Shown here: positions 43,606 through 52,859 of the stretch, piece after piece
How positions within the stretch are numbered: position 1 is the first letter of the stretch
How the letters are laid out: every line of letters begins with the position of its first letter
Source: an uncultured Pseudomonadota bacterium
GTDB lineage: Bacteria; Pseudomonadota; Gammaproteobacteria; Burkholderiales; SG8-39
NCBI GenBank assembly: GCA_903829815.1
Contig: CAIKRR010000025.1
Coordinates: 1 to 64,000 of the forward strand
Direction: 5' to 3'
DNA: 64,000 bases
Made by a program: the position numbers and the translations under genes
Notes under the pieces: generated by a model
The model's database searches: none
What the model saw: the letters and a program-made list of their open reading frames with translations, nothing else
Told to the model about the DNA's origin: nothing

Positions 43606-44880
43606 TCAAGCGCCGCCTGTGCGGGCAGATGTCTCGGTCGGTTGATGCCCGAGGTCGATGACCACTGTCATGCCCCAGGTAACCAAGGGCCAGACAAGGA
43701 CGGGCGCAAAGGCCATGAGTGGCAGGCCGGTGAGGTCCCACAAGAAGCCACCCAGCACGGGCGTCACGACCGCGCAGGAATAACTGAGGGTAAACATGGC
43801 AGCAGCCGTGCGATGCACATCGTCGGGGGCCGACAGCAGCGCCGGGAGGGCAAAGCACAACACGAAAGTGATCGTCGTGGCGCCGCCAAAGAGGAAGGCA
43901 AAAGCCACCATGAGAGGGCCGTGAGTAAACAGCACCCCCAGCATGCCGGCCAGAGCGAGCATCGCACTCACCACGTAGGCAGCACGCTGGCGCCCCCAGC
44001 GCCCCGCCACCGCCAGCATCAGGAAGGAACCCGGAATCTGCCCCAGGTTGAGCGAAGTCAGCAGGGTAGACACCCAGTCAGCTTCGCCCCGCGAGACAAG
44101 GTAATCGGGCAGAAAGAAGTTCATCGTGAAATAAAGGCTGTTGACACTCCCGGTGAGGAGCCCCAGTTGCCACACCAAGGGCTTTCGCCAATCGGGCCAC
44201 CAGCGTCGTCCGTTCATGAGGGCGCCGCCTTGTCCGCTCCCGGGTGCACGCCCCGGTGCGCCCGCCTGCGCCCGGCCCGAGCGCCCCCCCGGCAGACCCG
44301 GGGCCATCGCCCACACCGCGATCGCGATCACCACCACGGGCAGCGCCCAGACCAGCAGGCTGCGCCGCCAGTCGCCATCGACCAGTGGCAGCACGAGCGC
44401 GGGCGTTGCCCACACGGCAATCACCTGCCCGACCAGAAGGCCGCTCATGTACATCGCGGTGGCGTAGCCGATTCGGCGAGGCATCCAGGTACGCACCAGT
44501 TGCGGCATGGCCGGCTGCATGATCGACAAACCGAGCCCCATCACGACAGTTGCAGCGAAGAGTTCGCCAGAACCCGCCACGCCGGCACGCAGCGCCGAGG
44601 CCGCTGCTGCAACCAGCATCCCGGCCACGATGGTGACAGGCGCCCCAAGCCGCGCGACGAACAGCGCTCCCGGTATCGCAGCCAGGGCGAGGAGCAGCGA
44701 GGGCAGCGCCGAGAGAATGCCGACCTGGGTTTGCGAGAGCGCGAGGTCGGCATGCAACTGGGGAATGATGGGCGGCACCACCAGAATCGACAGGCGCATG
44801 CACACGCCACTCAGCCAGAGGAGCGCGAGACAAAGCCCGTCCTTGTTGCCCAGAACCGCCCCTCGACCCGAATCTGCCAT
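43606..44880 (-). CDS. MFS transporter (NimT/CynX-like)
   Basis: A 424-residue transporter with 12 predicted helices. The motif CMRLSILVVPPIIPQLHADLALSQTQVGILSALPSLLLALAAIPGALFVARLGA is typical of the CynX/NimT branch (cyanate, nitroimidazole and related small molecules). A Gly/Arg-rich central cytoplasmic loop (GGRSGRAQAGAPGRAPGSGQ) separates the halves. ATG 44880 has GGAGGAG 8 bases upstream; longer frames to 44976 would overlap the divergent promoter region. It is upstream of the small kinase by 124 bases. Confidence 0.84.
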   Translation of the reverse strand: MADSGRGAVLGNKDGLCLALLWLSGVCMRLSILVVPPIIPQLHADLALSQTQVGILSALPSLLLALAAIPGALFVARLGAPVTIVAGMLVAAAASALRAGVAGSGELFAATVVMGLGLSIMQPAMPQLVRTWMPRRIGYATAMYMSGLLVGQVIAVWATPALVLPLVDGDWRRSLLVWALPVVVIAIAVWAMAPGLPGGRSGRAQAGAPGRAPGSGQGGALMNGRRWWPDWRKPLVWQLGLLTGSVNSLYFTMNFFLPDYLVSRGEADWVSTLLTSLNLGQIPGSFLMLAVAGRWGRQRAAYVVSAMLALAGMLGVLFTHGPLMVAFAFLFGGATTITFVLCFALPALLSAPDDVHRTAAAMFTLSYSCAVVTPVLGGFLWDLTGLPLMAFAPVLVWPLVTWGMTVVIDLGHQPTETSARTGGA

Positions 44881-45036
44881 TGCCTGCGCTCCTCCACGCT
44901 CTCGAGGCATCGACGCACCGGGGCGATGCGCACGATCGACGCGCCCGAACCCCATTGGAGACGGGCTCGGCGGCAAGGCCCGATGCCCGCCGCGCGTTAT
45001 GATGCGCCCATTATCAATACTCGACCGGAGACCTGC

Positions 45037-46239
45037 ATGAAACTTCGTGCCCCAGCGCGCGCCCTCATACCGACCCTGATCGCCACCAGCGTGCTGGCCG
45101 CCTCACCGGCCCTGGCGCAGACCGTGAAGATCGGTTTCATCAGCACCTACAGCGGACCTGGCGCCGCCCAGGGCGACCAACTCGACCGCGGGGTCAAACT
45201 CTTCATGAAGCTGCGTGGCAATGAGTTGCCACCCGGAGTCAAGGTGGAGATCATCACCCGCGATGACACCGGGGCAAACCCCGATGTGGCCAAGCGCATC
45301 ACCCAGGAACTGATCGTGCGGGACAAGGTGCAGTTGCTCACCGGCATCGTGTGGACACCCAATGCCGCCGCCATTGCCCCGCTGACTGCCGAAGCCAAGG
45401 TTCCGTTCGTGAGCATGAACGCATCCGGTGCCCTCATCCTGAATCAGTCGCCCTACATGGCTCGCCTGTCGTTCACGCTCTGGCAATCAGCCTACCCACT
45501 GGGTCAGTGGGCAGCAAAGCAGTACAAGCGTGCCTACACCGCGGTCACCGACTACGCCCCGGGGCATGAGGCCGAAGAAGGATTCATCCGTGCGTTCAAG
45601 GAGTCAGGTGGTGAAGTAGTCGGTTCGGTGCGCATCCCGCTCGCCAACCCGGACTTCGTACCCTACATGCAGCGCATCAAGGATGCCAAGCCTGACGCGC
45701 TCTTTGCCTTCAACCCGGCGGGCAAGTCGGCCACGGCCATGATGAAGGCCTATGGTGACCTGGGTCTGGCGAAAGCCGGCATCCGCTACATCGGCACTGG
45801 CGACATCACCACCGATGAAGAGTTGCAGAACATGGGCGATGAGGCCCTGGGCGTGATGACGGTGCACCACTATTCGGCCGCTGCAGATCGGCCCGCCAAC
45901 AAAGCCTTTGTTGCCGCCTATCACAAGGAGTTTGGCGACAACCAGAACCCCGGCTTCATGGTGGTGGATGCCTGGGACACGATGGATGCCCTCTTCACCG
46001 CCATTCGCGAACAAGGCGGCAAGATCGATCCGGATCGAACGATGGACATCCTCAAGCGCTATCGCAACACCAACAGCCCGCGCGGCACGGTCTCGATCGA
46101 TCCGGCTACCCGCGAGGTGATCAACCCCGAATACCTGCGCGAAGTGCGACGTGTCAATGGCAAGCTGGCCAACGTGGAACTCGAGACGATCACCACGGCC
46201 ATCAAGGATCCGCTCAAGGAACTGACTCAGAAGAAATAG
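45037..46239 (+). CDS. Liv-type ABC binding protein
   Basis: A 400-residue periplasmic binding protein with a signal peptide ending in PALAQT and a mature start VKIGFISTYSGPGAAQGDQLDRG. The two-lobe LivJ/K-like fold continues through DYAPGHEAEEGFIRAF and FNPAGKSATAMMKAYGDLGL. ATG with CCGGAG 6 bases upstream. Divergent from the MFS gene across 156 bases. No permease or ATPase is adjacent. The frame stays open far upstream, but that part is the antisense of the MFS and kinase genes. Confidence 0.88.
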   Translation: MKLRAPARALIPTLIATSVLAASPALAQTVKIGFISTYSGPGAAQGDQLDRGVKLFMKLRGNELPPGVKVEIITRDDTGANPDVAKRITQELIVRDKVQLLTGIVWTPNAAAIAPLTAEAKVPFVSMNASGALILNQSPYMARLSFTLWQSAYPLGQWAAKQYKRAYTAVTDYAPGHEAEEGFIRAFKESGGEVVGSVRIPLANPDFVPYMQRIKDAKPDALFAFNPAGKSATAMMKAYGDLGLAKAGIRYIGTGDITTDEELQNMGDEALGVMTVHHYSAAADRPANKAFVAAYHKEFGDNQNPGFMVVDAWDTMDALFTAIREQGGKIDPDRTMDILKRYRNTNSPRGTVSIDPATREVINPEYLREVRRVNGKLANVELETITTAIKDPLKELTQKK

Positions 46240-46411
46240 CGTCCTGACCCGCCCCGCGTGCAAACGGCTCGAGCCCCTGGTCGATGAAACACTAGCTCGC
46301 TTTCCGATCAGCATCGGGGTACGCTCGCGTTGACGATAGGCCACAACGCACATGGGGCTTGATGCCCCTTGTCTGGCAGCACTACACCGATGCAATGGGG
46401 ACACGCAGAGC

Positions 46412-47446
46412 ATGATCAGGATCGTTGTCGTTGGAACCGGGTGGTGGGGCATGGAGCTGGGCAAGGCGGCCCTGGGGGCGACTGACCGGGTGGAACTCGC
46501 TGGCTGCTGCTCGCTCAATCGCGGCGAGTGCGAGCGCTTCCAGAAGCAATTTGGCGGCAGCATCTACGAACACTATGGTGAGGTTCTGGCAGACCCGCGA
46601 GTCGATGCAGTCCTGCTCGCGACGCCGCACTCGTTGCACTGGACCCAGATCATCGAAGCGGCCAACGCCGGCAAGCATGTCTTCTGCGAAAAGCCCTTTA
46701 CCCTTGATGTCGAGACGGCGTCACGGGCCATGTACGCCTGCGAAGACCGGGGTGTGGTCCTGGCCATCGGCCACAACCGGCGCTATCTGCCAGGCGCGCG
46801 ACTGCTGAAGTCGCTGGTCGATACCGGCGAGGCCGGCACCATTGTCCATGTAGAGGCCAACTACTCCGGCTCGGTCGAGGGTCGCTATCCGCCCGGGCAC
46901 TGGCGCGTCACGCAATCCGAACTGCCCGCGGCAGGCATGACGCCCATGGGATTGCACATGGTGGACATGATCGGGTGGATTCTGGGACCGATAGCGCGCC
47001 TTGCCGCCATCACGCGGCATCGGATCATCTCTTACCCTCTCGATGACACCTGCGCAGCCTTGTTTGAACTGACCAGCGGCCCGACCGGTCAGATTGCCTC
47101 ACACCTGGCATGCGCACTGGCAGCCAGCATCCGCATATACGGCACAAAGGCAAACATCGAAGCGCGCAATAATTTTACCGAAGTTCGCATCGACCCAGCC
47201 AATCCGGCTGCGGCAAGCATCCAGCACCGATTCAGTGTCGACGAAAGTCTCATCTTCGGGCTGCGTGCCCTGGCAGATGCCTGCGAGGGTATCGCAGCCT
47301 TTCCGGTGCATCCGATTGAGGCGCTGCGCAATGTCGCAGTACTGCAGGCGATCGGTGAGTCGGCGCGAGCGCGCGGACAATGGGTCGACGTACGTCAGGA
47401 GCCGTTCAGCCGCACGGAACTCGCCGGCCAGCCCCCCCCTCAGTGA
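46412..47446 (+). CDS. Gfo/Idh/MocA-family oxidoreductase
   Basis: A 344-residue NAD(P)-dependent sugar- or cyclitol-type dehydrogenase. Rossmann motif IRIVVVGTGWWGMELGKAA, the HVFCEKPFTLDVETA segment with the catalytic Lys, and HMVDMIGWILG in the second domain. ATG 46412 is at the family start; an earlier ATG at 46352 adds a leader of 20 residues that is not family-like. The hybrid kinase starts 5 bases after its stop, an unusual pairing that suggests co-transcription. Confidence 0.85.
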   Translation: MIRIVVVGTGWWGMELGKAALGATDRVELAGCCSLNRGECERFQKQFGGSIYEHYGEVLADPRVDAVLLATPHSLHWTQIIEAANAGKHVFCEKPFTLDVETASRAMYACEDRGVVLAIGHNRRYLPGARLLKSLVDTGEAGTIVHVEANYSGSVEGRYPPGHWRVTQSELPAAGMTPMGLHMVDMIGWILGPIARLAAITRHRIISYPLDDTCAALFELTSGPTGQIASHLACALAASIRIYGTKANIEARNNFTEVRIDPANPAAASIQHRFSVDESLIFGLRALADACEGIAAFPVHPIEALRNVAVLQAIGESARARGQWVDVRQEPFSRTELAGQPPPQ

Positions 47447-47451
47447 GGACA

Positions 47452-49629
47452 ATGCCCCGACCGGCCGCAGGGTGGGGGCCGGTGCTGCTCGTCCTTGCGT
47501 TTGCCCTGGGACTGATCGGCATCGTGTGGACCAGCGTCATTCTGGCCACTTCGGACGACCTGGAACGAGGCATCCAGGCCCAACAGCGCGACAACGCGAA
47601 TCTGACCCGTGCGCTGCAGGAACACACCGAGCGGATCTTGAAGATTGTCGACAGCGCGCTGCTGCGCATTGCGCGCGAAGCAGGCGAAGGCCGCCTGACA
47701 CCGAAAGTCATGCAGCAGGTGGCAACGGACTCGGGCCTGCCTGCCACCATCCTCCTGCAACTGACGATGACTGACGCCAGAGGCCTGCTGAGCGTCACGA
47801 ACCGACCGCAACCAGTCACCCCCACTGCGACACCACTCGACCTGTCCGACCGTGAGTACTTCGCTGCCCTGCGCGACGACCGCGACAAGGCGCTGCAGGT
47901 CTCGCCCATGCGCGACGATCGGATCACTGGTCAGAAGACGATCAGCCTCGCTCGCCGCATCTCGGACGACAAGGGGCAATTCAGGGGCATCGCCATCGCC
48001 AGCCTCAGTCCAGGTTATTTTGCTCAGGTCTACGGTCAGGCCAATATCGGCCGGGCAGGCATGGTTGCCCTGGCACGACTTGACGGTGCTTCAGTGACCA
48101 CGGTGATCGACGGCAAGTTGCCGCTTCTTCCGGAAAACCCTCATACGCGCCTGGGCGAGGTGGCCACTCAAGCTCGCGAGGGCCAGTACCGCACCCGAAG
48201 TCCCATCGACGGTGTCGAGCGCCTGGTGACTTTCAAGATGCTCGATGCAGCGCCTGTGGTGCTGGCGGTCGGCAGCCCGGTCGCCGCCGTGATCGGCGCC
48301 TTCGAGGAGCGGCGTAATACCTACTACATCATCGCAGGCTCGTTTACCCTGATGCTGCTCTTTGGCGGTGCGGTACTCCTGACCCTCTGGCAACGCCAGC
48401 TCGTCAGTAGTGTCCGGGGTGAAGCCCGGCGACAACTGCTCGCCAATGTCAGTCACGAGATCCGCACACCGATGAACGGCGTGCTCGGTGTCAGTGAACT
48501 GCTGCTCGAGGAGCCCCTGGACACGCGACAGCATGAACTGGTGAGCACGCTTCACCACTCGGCGATCGAACTGTTGCGCCTGGTCGACGACATCCTTGAT
48601 TTCTCGAAGCTCGATTCGGGCAGGCTGAGTACCGAAACCGTGGTTTGGTCGCCGACTCAGGCGGTCGCCGAGTGCCTTGCTCTGGTGCGCCATGTCGCCC
48701 GGCAAAAATCGATCCGCATCGGCAGTTCGACAGCGCAAGCGGTGCCTGTATCGGTGCTGGGCGATCCGCATCGGGTACGCCAGATTCTGCTCAACCTGTG
48801 CTCCAACGCGATCAAGTTCACCGACAGTGGATCGGTGATGCTCCACCTCAGCGCGGCACTGCAAGGAGAAGGGCGATGTCTGCTGCGCTACGACATTCTG
48901 GATACCGGCATCGGCATGTCAACCCAGGCAATGGAGCATGCCTTCGATCCTTTCAATCAGGGTTCGCCTATGGTCACGCGTCGCTATGGCGGCACCGGAC
49001 TCGGTTTGTCGATCAGCCGCGATCTGGCTCGACAGATGGGAGGAGACATCACCCTCTCGAGCAGCGCAGGTGTCGGATCACGCTTCACGTTTACCTTGCC
49101 GGTGCAGATCGCCGCAGCCAATCCGGGCTTTGCCGCAGTCGACCTCGGCGCGACTGAACTCTCGATCCTCGATGCGCTTGCAGAGCAAGGGCCCATCATG
49201 ATCCCGCCGGACCTTGTCCCGGAAAAGACACGAACGCGGATCGGCCAGCCGAGAGTTTTAATCGCCGAGGACAACGCCGTCAATCAGAAAGTGCTCTCAA
49301 CCATGCTGTCCAGTCTGGGCTGCGAGATCACTTTGGTACAGAACGGCCGCGAAGCTCTCGAGTCGATCGCGCACATCGAATTCGACCTGGTACTGATGGA
49401 CTGTCAGATGCCCGAGCTCGACGGCCTTTCGGCCGCGCGAGCCATCCGCCGTGACGAGATCGGCATGCCGAGGCACCTCCCGATCATCGCGGTGACTGCC
49501 AGCGCCACAACCGATGAGCGCGACCGGTGTCTCGAAGCCGGGATGGATGATGTCCTGACCAAGCCCTACCGGAAGGCGACGCTCGCCCGGGTGGTGGCGC
49601 GTCAGATGTCCTCGTCAATCAGGCGCTAG
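47452..49629 (+). CDS. membrane hybrid histidine kinase with Cache sensor and receiver
   Basis: A 725-residue kinase. TM1 at about 9-32, a periplasmic Cache-type sensor (about 33-285, with DREYFAALRDDRDKALQVSPMRDDRITGQKTISLARRI as core), TM2 at about 291-314, HisKA with H335 (ANVSHEIRTPMNGVLG), ATPase N box LNLCSNAIKF, G boxes DTGIGM and GGTGLGLS, and a C-terminal receiver with D650 (LVLMDCQMPELDG) and Lys in LTKPYRK. The Cache type binds small carboxylates or amino acids in known cases. GAGG 4 bases before the ATG. No separate response regulator is adjacent. Its stop lies in a CTAG shared with the convergent gene. Confidence 0.92.
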   Translation: MPRPAAGWGPVLLVLAFALGLIGIVWTSVILATSDDLERGIQAQQRDNANLTRALQEHTERILKIVDSALLRIAREAGEGRLTPKVMQQVATDSGLPATILLQLTMTDARGLLSVTNRPQPVTPTATPLDLSDREYFAALRDDRDKALQVSPMRDDRITGQKTISLARRISDDKGQFRGIAIASLSPGYFAQVYGQANIGRAGMVALARLDGASVTTVIDGKLPLLPENPHTRLGEVATQAREGQYRTRSPIDGVERLVTFKMLDAAPVVLAVGSPVAAVIGAFEERRNTYYIIAGSFTLMLLFGGAVLLTLWQRQLVSSVRGEARRQLLANVSHEIRTPMNGVLGVSELLLEEPLDTRQHELVSTLHHSAIELLRLVDDILDFSKLDSGRLSTETVVWSPTQAVAECLALVRHVARQKSIRIGSSTAQAVPVSVLGDPHRVRQILLNLCSNAIKFTDSGSVMLHLSAALQGEGRCLLRYDILDTGIGMSTQAMEHAFDPFNQGSPMVTRRYGGTGLGLSISRDLARQMGGDITLSSSAGVGSRFTFTLPVQIAAANPGFAAVDLGATELSILDALAEQGPIMIPPDLVPEKTRTRIGQPRVLIAEDNAVNQKVLSTMLSSLGCEITLVQNGREALESIAHIEFDLVLMDCQMPELDGLSAARAIRRDEIGMPRHLPIIAVTASATTDERDRCLEAGMDDVLTKPYRKATLARVVARQMSSSIRR

Positions 49630-50630
49630 TCGATCCGGGCTCCGGAGAGGCGTACCAGCTTTTCGTAGCGCGCATGCTCTGCATGGAGCGTGGCGGTGAA
49701 TTCTTCAGGGGTGCTGAGGCGCACATTGACACCCAACTCCACCATGCGCGCGTTGACATCGGGTGTATTGACGGCGGCAGCAATACCGGCATTGAGCTTT
49801 GCCACGACCTCGCGTGGGGTACCGGTTGGCACCAGAACACCCAGCAGGGAAGACATGTCGAATCCGGGCAGCCCCATTTCGGCGATGGCCGGCAAGTTGG
49901 GCAACGCAGGGGTGCGGCGCGCCGTGGTGATGGCCAGCATGCGCAGTCGCCCAGCCCGAACACTGGCCGAAGTTGCGGCATAACTCACGAACGACACCGG
50001 AACCTCGCCTGCCAGCAGGGCCTGAGCGGCCGGGCCCCCACCCTTGTAAGGCACATGCACCAGATCGACCCCGGCCATCGCCTTGTACAGTTCGCCCGTG
50101 ATCTGATGGATCGACCCATTGCCACCCGATGAGTAGGCCACCCGACCCGGATTGGCCTTCACATAGGCAAGAAACTCGGCATAGGTAGTCACCGGCAGGC
50201 TGGGATGCACCGTGAGGAACATCGGCAGATCGGCGATCGTGGTGACTCCGGTGAAATCGCGCAACGGGTCATACGGAATTCGGGCAAAGAGGTAGGGGTT
50301 GATGGCCCAGATGGTGCTGTCGCAGAAGTAGACGGTATAGCCATCAGGTGCCGCGCGCGCAACCAGTTCGGCCGCCACGTTGCCGGTAGCGCCAGGGCGG
50401 TTTTCGACCACGACCTGGCCCCAGGATTCGGACATCTTCTGGGCGATGAGCCGCGCAAACACATCGGGGGCGCCCCCAGGAGGCGTGCCCAGTACGATGC
50501 GCACTGGCTTGCTTGGCCAAGTCTGGCCCTGGGCGAGCACCGTCGTCGACATCATCAGCATGCTGGCGAGCCTGGCAAGCACCACCGCCCAGCGTCGCAT
50601 GCCGGGAAAGTGCCCATTGCATTTTTTCAT
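49626..50630 (-). CDS. TctC/Bug-family binding protein
   Basis: A 334-residue receptor with a signal peptide ending in VLAQGQ. Motifs: WPSKPVRIVLGTPPGGAPDV, VVENRPGATGNVA, PDGYTVYFCDST, PYDPLRDF, YSSGGNGSIHQI and VPYKGGGPA. ATG 50630 has GGGAG 9 bases upstream; the frame is open to 50774 but that part is not family-like. It follows another TctC gene after 31 bases, so the two are probably one operon. Confidence 0.89.
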   Translation of the reverse strand: MKKCNGHFPGMRRWAVVLARLASMLMMSTTVLAQGQTWPSKPVRIVLGTPPGGAPDVFARLIAQKMSESWGQVVVENRPGATGNVAAELVARAAPDGYTVYFCDSTIWAINPYLFARIPYDPLRDFTGVTTIADLPMFLTVHPSLPVTTYAEFLAYVKANPGRVAYSSGGNGSIHQITGELYKAMAGVDLVHVPYKGGGPAAQALLAGEVPVSFVSYAATSASVRAGRLRMLAITTARRTPALPNLPAIAEMGLPGFDMSSLLGVLVPTGTPREVVAKLNAGIAAAVNTPDVNARMVELGVNVRLSTPEEFTATLHAEHARYEKLVRLSGARID

Positions 50631-50661
50631 TGAAACTGCTCCCTGAGAGCCATACCTCACC

Positions 50662-51693
50662 TCAATCCATGCGCGCACTCGTCGCCTTGATGACGGGCGT
50701 CCAGCGCGCAATCTCGTCGAGCACGAAACGCCGGGCCCGCTCCGGCCCGGCGCCCGGCATCGGCTCGAACCCACCCGCCACGAGCGTACGCTGGAAACCC
50801 TCGTCGGTGCTGACCTTCTGGTTGATCACATCCAGGTGGGCAATGACGGCTGCGGGTGTACCCGCAGGCACAAAAATGCCGAAGAACATCGGCACGACCA
50901 GGCCGGGCATGCCCGCCTCGGCCGCCGTCGGAATATCGGGCGCGGCCTTGAGTCGGGCCGGACCGAGCACTGCGAGCAAACGTGCACGCCCGCTACGGTG
51001 CAGTTCGATCATCTGCGGGGTCACGTTGGGCGTGAGCATCGAGATCTCGCCACTGACCAGATCGGCAATGCCCTGCCCCACCCCCTTGTAGGGCACATGC
51101 CTGATGTCGACACCGCCAGCCAGGCGCCGGAAGGACTCGCCGGCCATGTGGGTGACCGACCCCATGCCGGTCGACCCGTAGGTGAGCTTGCCCGGATTGG
51201 CTTTCGCGTATGCGACCAGTTCGGTGAGATTGCGCACGGGCACCGAAGGATGCACGAGGATGCTGGTGAGACTGGTGGCAAACAGACCCACCGTATCGAA
51301 GTCGCGCGCGGGGTCATAACGCGGGTTGGCGATCTGTGCTGGAACCAGTACCTGGGTCGAGGTACTGCCGAGCAGCAAGGTATAACCGTCGGCCTTCGCC
51401 TGGGCAACATCGACAGCACCGACGTATCCTCCCGCACCGCCATGATTGTCGATCACCAGAGACCCGAACAAGGTACGCGCCCGCTCGGCCCACAGACGCC
51501 CGACAACGTCATGAACGCCACCCGGAATGGACGGGATCATCAGGTGAACAGGCCGTGTCGGGTAGCGCTCCTGCGCGCACACGGTGACGCAAGGCAGCCC
51601 AAGCGCAAGACCGAGAAGAGCGCCAAAGACAAGGCCGGGCGCACGACGTGCAAGCACTCGCCGGGTCACGCGCTGGAACATGGGCCACACCAT
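50662..51693 (-). CDS. TctC/Bug-family binding protein, first of a tandem pair
   Basis: A 343-residue receptor with signal peptide (LVFGALLGLALGLPCVTVCAQ) and the motifs YPTRPVHLMIPSIPGGVHDVV, VIDNHGGAGGYVG, ADGYTLLLGSTST, LTYGSTGMGSVTHM and VPYKGVGQG. The residues of the first ligand loop (SIPGGVHD) differ from those in the downstream partner (TPPGGAPD), so the two likely bind different ligands. ATG 51693 is used; a GTG one codon upstream is also possible. Confidence 0.89.
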   Translation of the reverse strand: MVWPMFQRVTRRVLARRAPGLVFGALLGLALGLPCVTVCAQERYPTRPVHLMIPSIPGGVHDVVGRLWAERARTLFGSLVIDNHGGAGGYVGAVDVAQAKADGYTLLLGSTSTQVLVPAQIANPRYDPARDFDTVGLFATSLTSILVHPSVPVRNLTELVAYAKANPGKLTYGSTGMGSVTHMAGESFRRLAGGVDIRHVPYKGVGQGIADLVSGEISMLTPNVTPQMIELHRSGRARLLAVLGPARLKAAPDIPTAAEAGMPGLVVPMFFGIFVPAGTPAAVIAHLDVINQKVSTDEGFQRTLVAGGFEPMPGAGPERARRFVLDEIARWTPVIKATSARMD

Positions 51694-51828
51694 CACCGCT
51701 GCACTCCCGGTCTGATCATCAAGCAGACGATACGGGGTTTTCTGTCGCCGGTCTAACCCCGGGAATCGAACTGGTCAGATCGCCCGCTGGAGCGTAGGAT
51801 CAGCGGGTCTTCACCGTGGGGCTCGACG

Positions 51829-52827
51829 ATGCGTTCAGTTGTGGCTGGTCTGATCTGCGCTGCAAGCCTCTTGACGATACCCCAGGTGTGGGCCGATGAA
51901 GCGGCGGCGCCTGTCGAACCCGCCCTGCTCGTGCCTCTGTCTGGAGCCCCCGCGCTGCGTTCGGCCTTTGCGCTGGTGCGCGACGACACCACCGGCGAGA
52001 TCCTGATGAGCAAGAACGGCACGACCTCGGTGCCGATCGCCTCAATCAGCAAACTGATGACGGCGCTGGTGACACTGGACGCCGCCCTCGACCTTGCCGA
52101 GCCGATTGAAATAGCCGACAGCGATGTACGCGCCACGGCACCGAACAGGTCGGCGCTTGCCCCTGGCATGATACTGACCCGCGACGACGTTCTTCACCTT
52201 GCGCTGATGGCCTCTGACAATCGTGCCGCTGTAGCGCTGGGTCGCACCTATCCGGGCGGCATGAGCGCATTCGTCGCCGCCATGAACGCGAAGGCCCGGG
52301 CGCTGGACATGCTGGGCAGCCATTTCGCTGAACCCTCGGGCCTGTCGCAGGAAAACGTCTCGAGTGCCGAGGATCTGGCACGACTCATCGGCGCGGCCAA
52401 CGCGCATGATCTGATCGGTCGCTACTCGACTGACCGCTCACACACCGTAACCCTGCGAGGACGCCCTGTCACCTTTCGCAGCACCAATGCCCTGGTGCGT
52501 GCCGGTGATGCCGACATCACGGTACAGAAGACCGGTTTCACCCGCGCTGCCGGCCAGTGTCTGGTGATGATGCTCAACGGCAGCGCACGCAAGTTCACCG
52601 TGGTATTGCTCGATGCACTGGGCCGCTACGACCCGGTGCTCGACGCCGCAGCCTTGAGGCGCTGGCTCGAACCCGGCTATGCCTTGCCAGCCTCGCTCGC
52701 CCGGCTTGATGCCCCTGCACGATCCACCCGCAAGTCGGCCCGCGCACGACACCCCGCTGTGCCATCGCGAGCGCGTGACCCGCGCCACATGGCTTCGAAC
52801 GAGATCGAGCAGCCTCGATTCAACTGA
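51829..52827 (+). CDS. D-alanyl-D-alanine endopeptidase (PBP7/PbpG-type)
   Basis: A 332-residue serine peptidase of family S11 acting on peptidoglycan in the periplasm. A signal peptide ends in VWAD. The three active-site motifs are intact: S72-x-x-K75 (ASISK), S129-D-N131 (MASDNRAA) and K234-T-G (VQKTGFT). A basic, Ala/Arg-rich C-terminal tail (about 295-325) follows the catalytic domain. Length is a little above the 310 of E. coli PbpG. Transcribed alone. Confidence 0.9.
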   Translation: MRSVVAGLICAASLLTIPQVWADEAAAPVEPALLVPLSGAPALRSAFALVRDDTTGEILMSKNGTTSVPIASISKLMTALVTLDAALDLAEPIEIADSDVRATAPNRSALAPGMILTRDDVLHLALMASDNRAAVALGRTYPGGMSAFVAAMNAKARALDMLGSHFAEPSGLSQENVSSAEDLARLIGAANAHDLIGRYSTDRSHTVTLRGRPVTFRSTNALVRAGDADITVQKTGFTRAAGQCLVMMLNGSARKFTVVLLDALGRYDPVLDAAALRRWLEPGYALPASLARLDAPARSTRKSARARHPAVPSRARDPRHMASNEIEQPRFN

Positions 52828-52859
52828 GGGCAAGCGATCGAAAGTCGCCGCCCTCCGCC

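Noticed and set aside
43537-46239. A 900-codon forward open frame that runs through the MFS and kinase region into the Liv-type receptor
   Set aside because: Only the last 400 codons (from ATG 45037, with ribosome site and signal peptide) look like a protein. The upstream 500 codons are antisense to the MFS gene and give a low-complexity Arg/His/Gln-rich peptide, a usual artefact of GC-rich third positions.
46354-46368. GGGGC/GCCCC hairpin after the Liv-type receptor
   Set aside because: Only a 5-bp stem, followed by TTGTCT; too weak to call a terminator.
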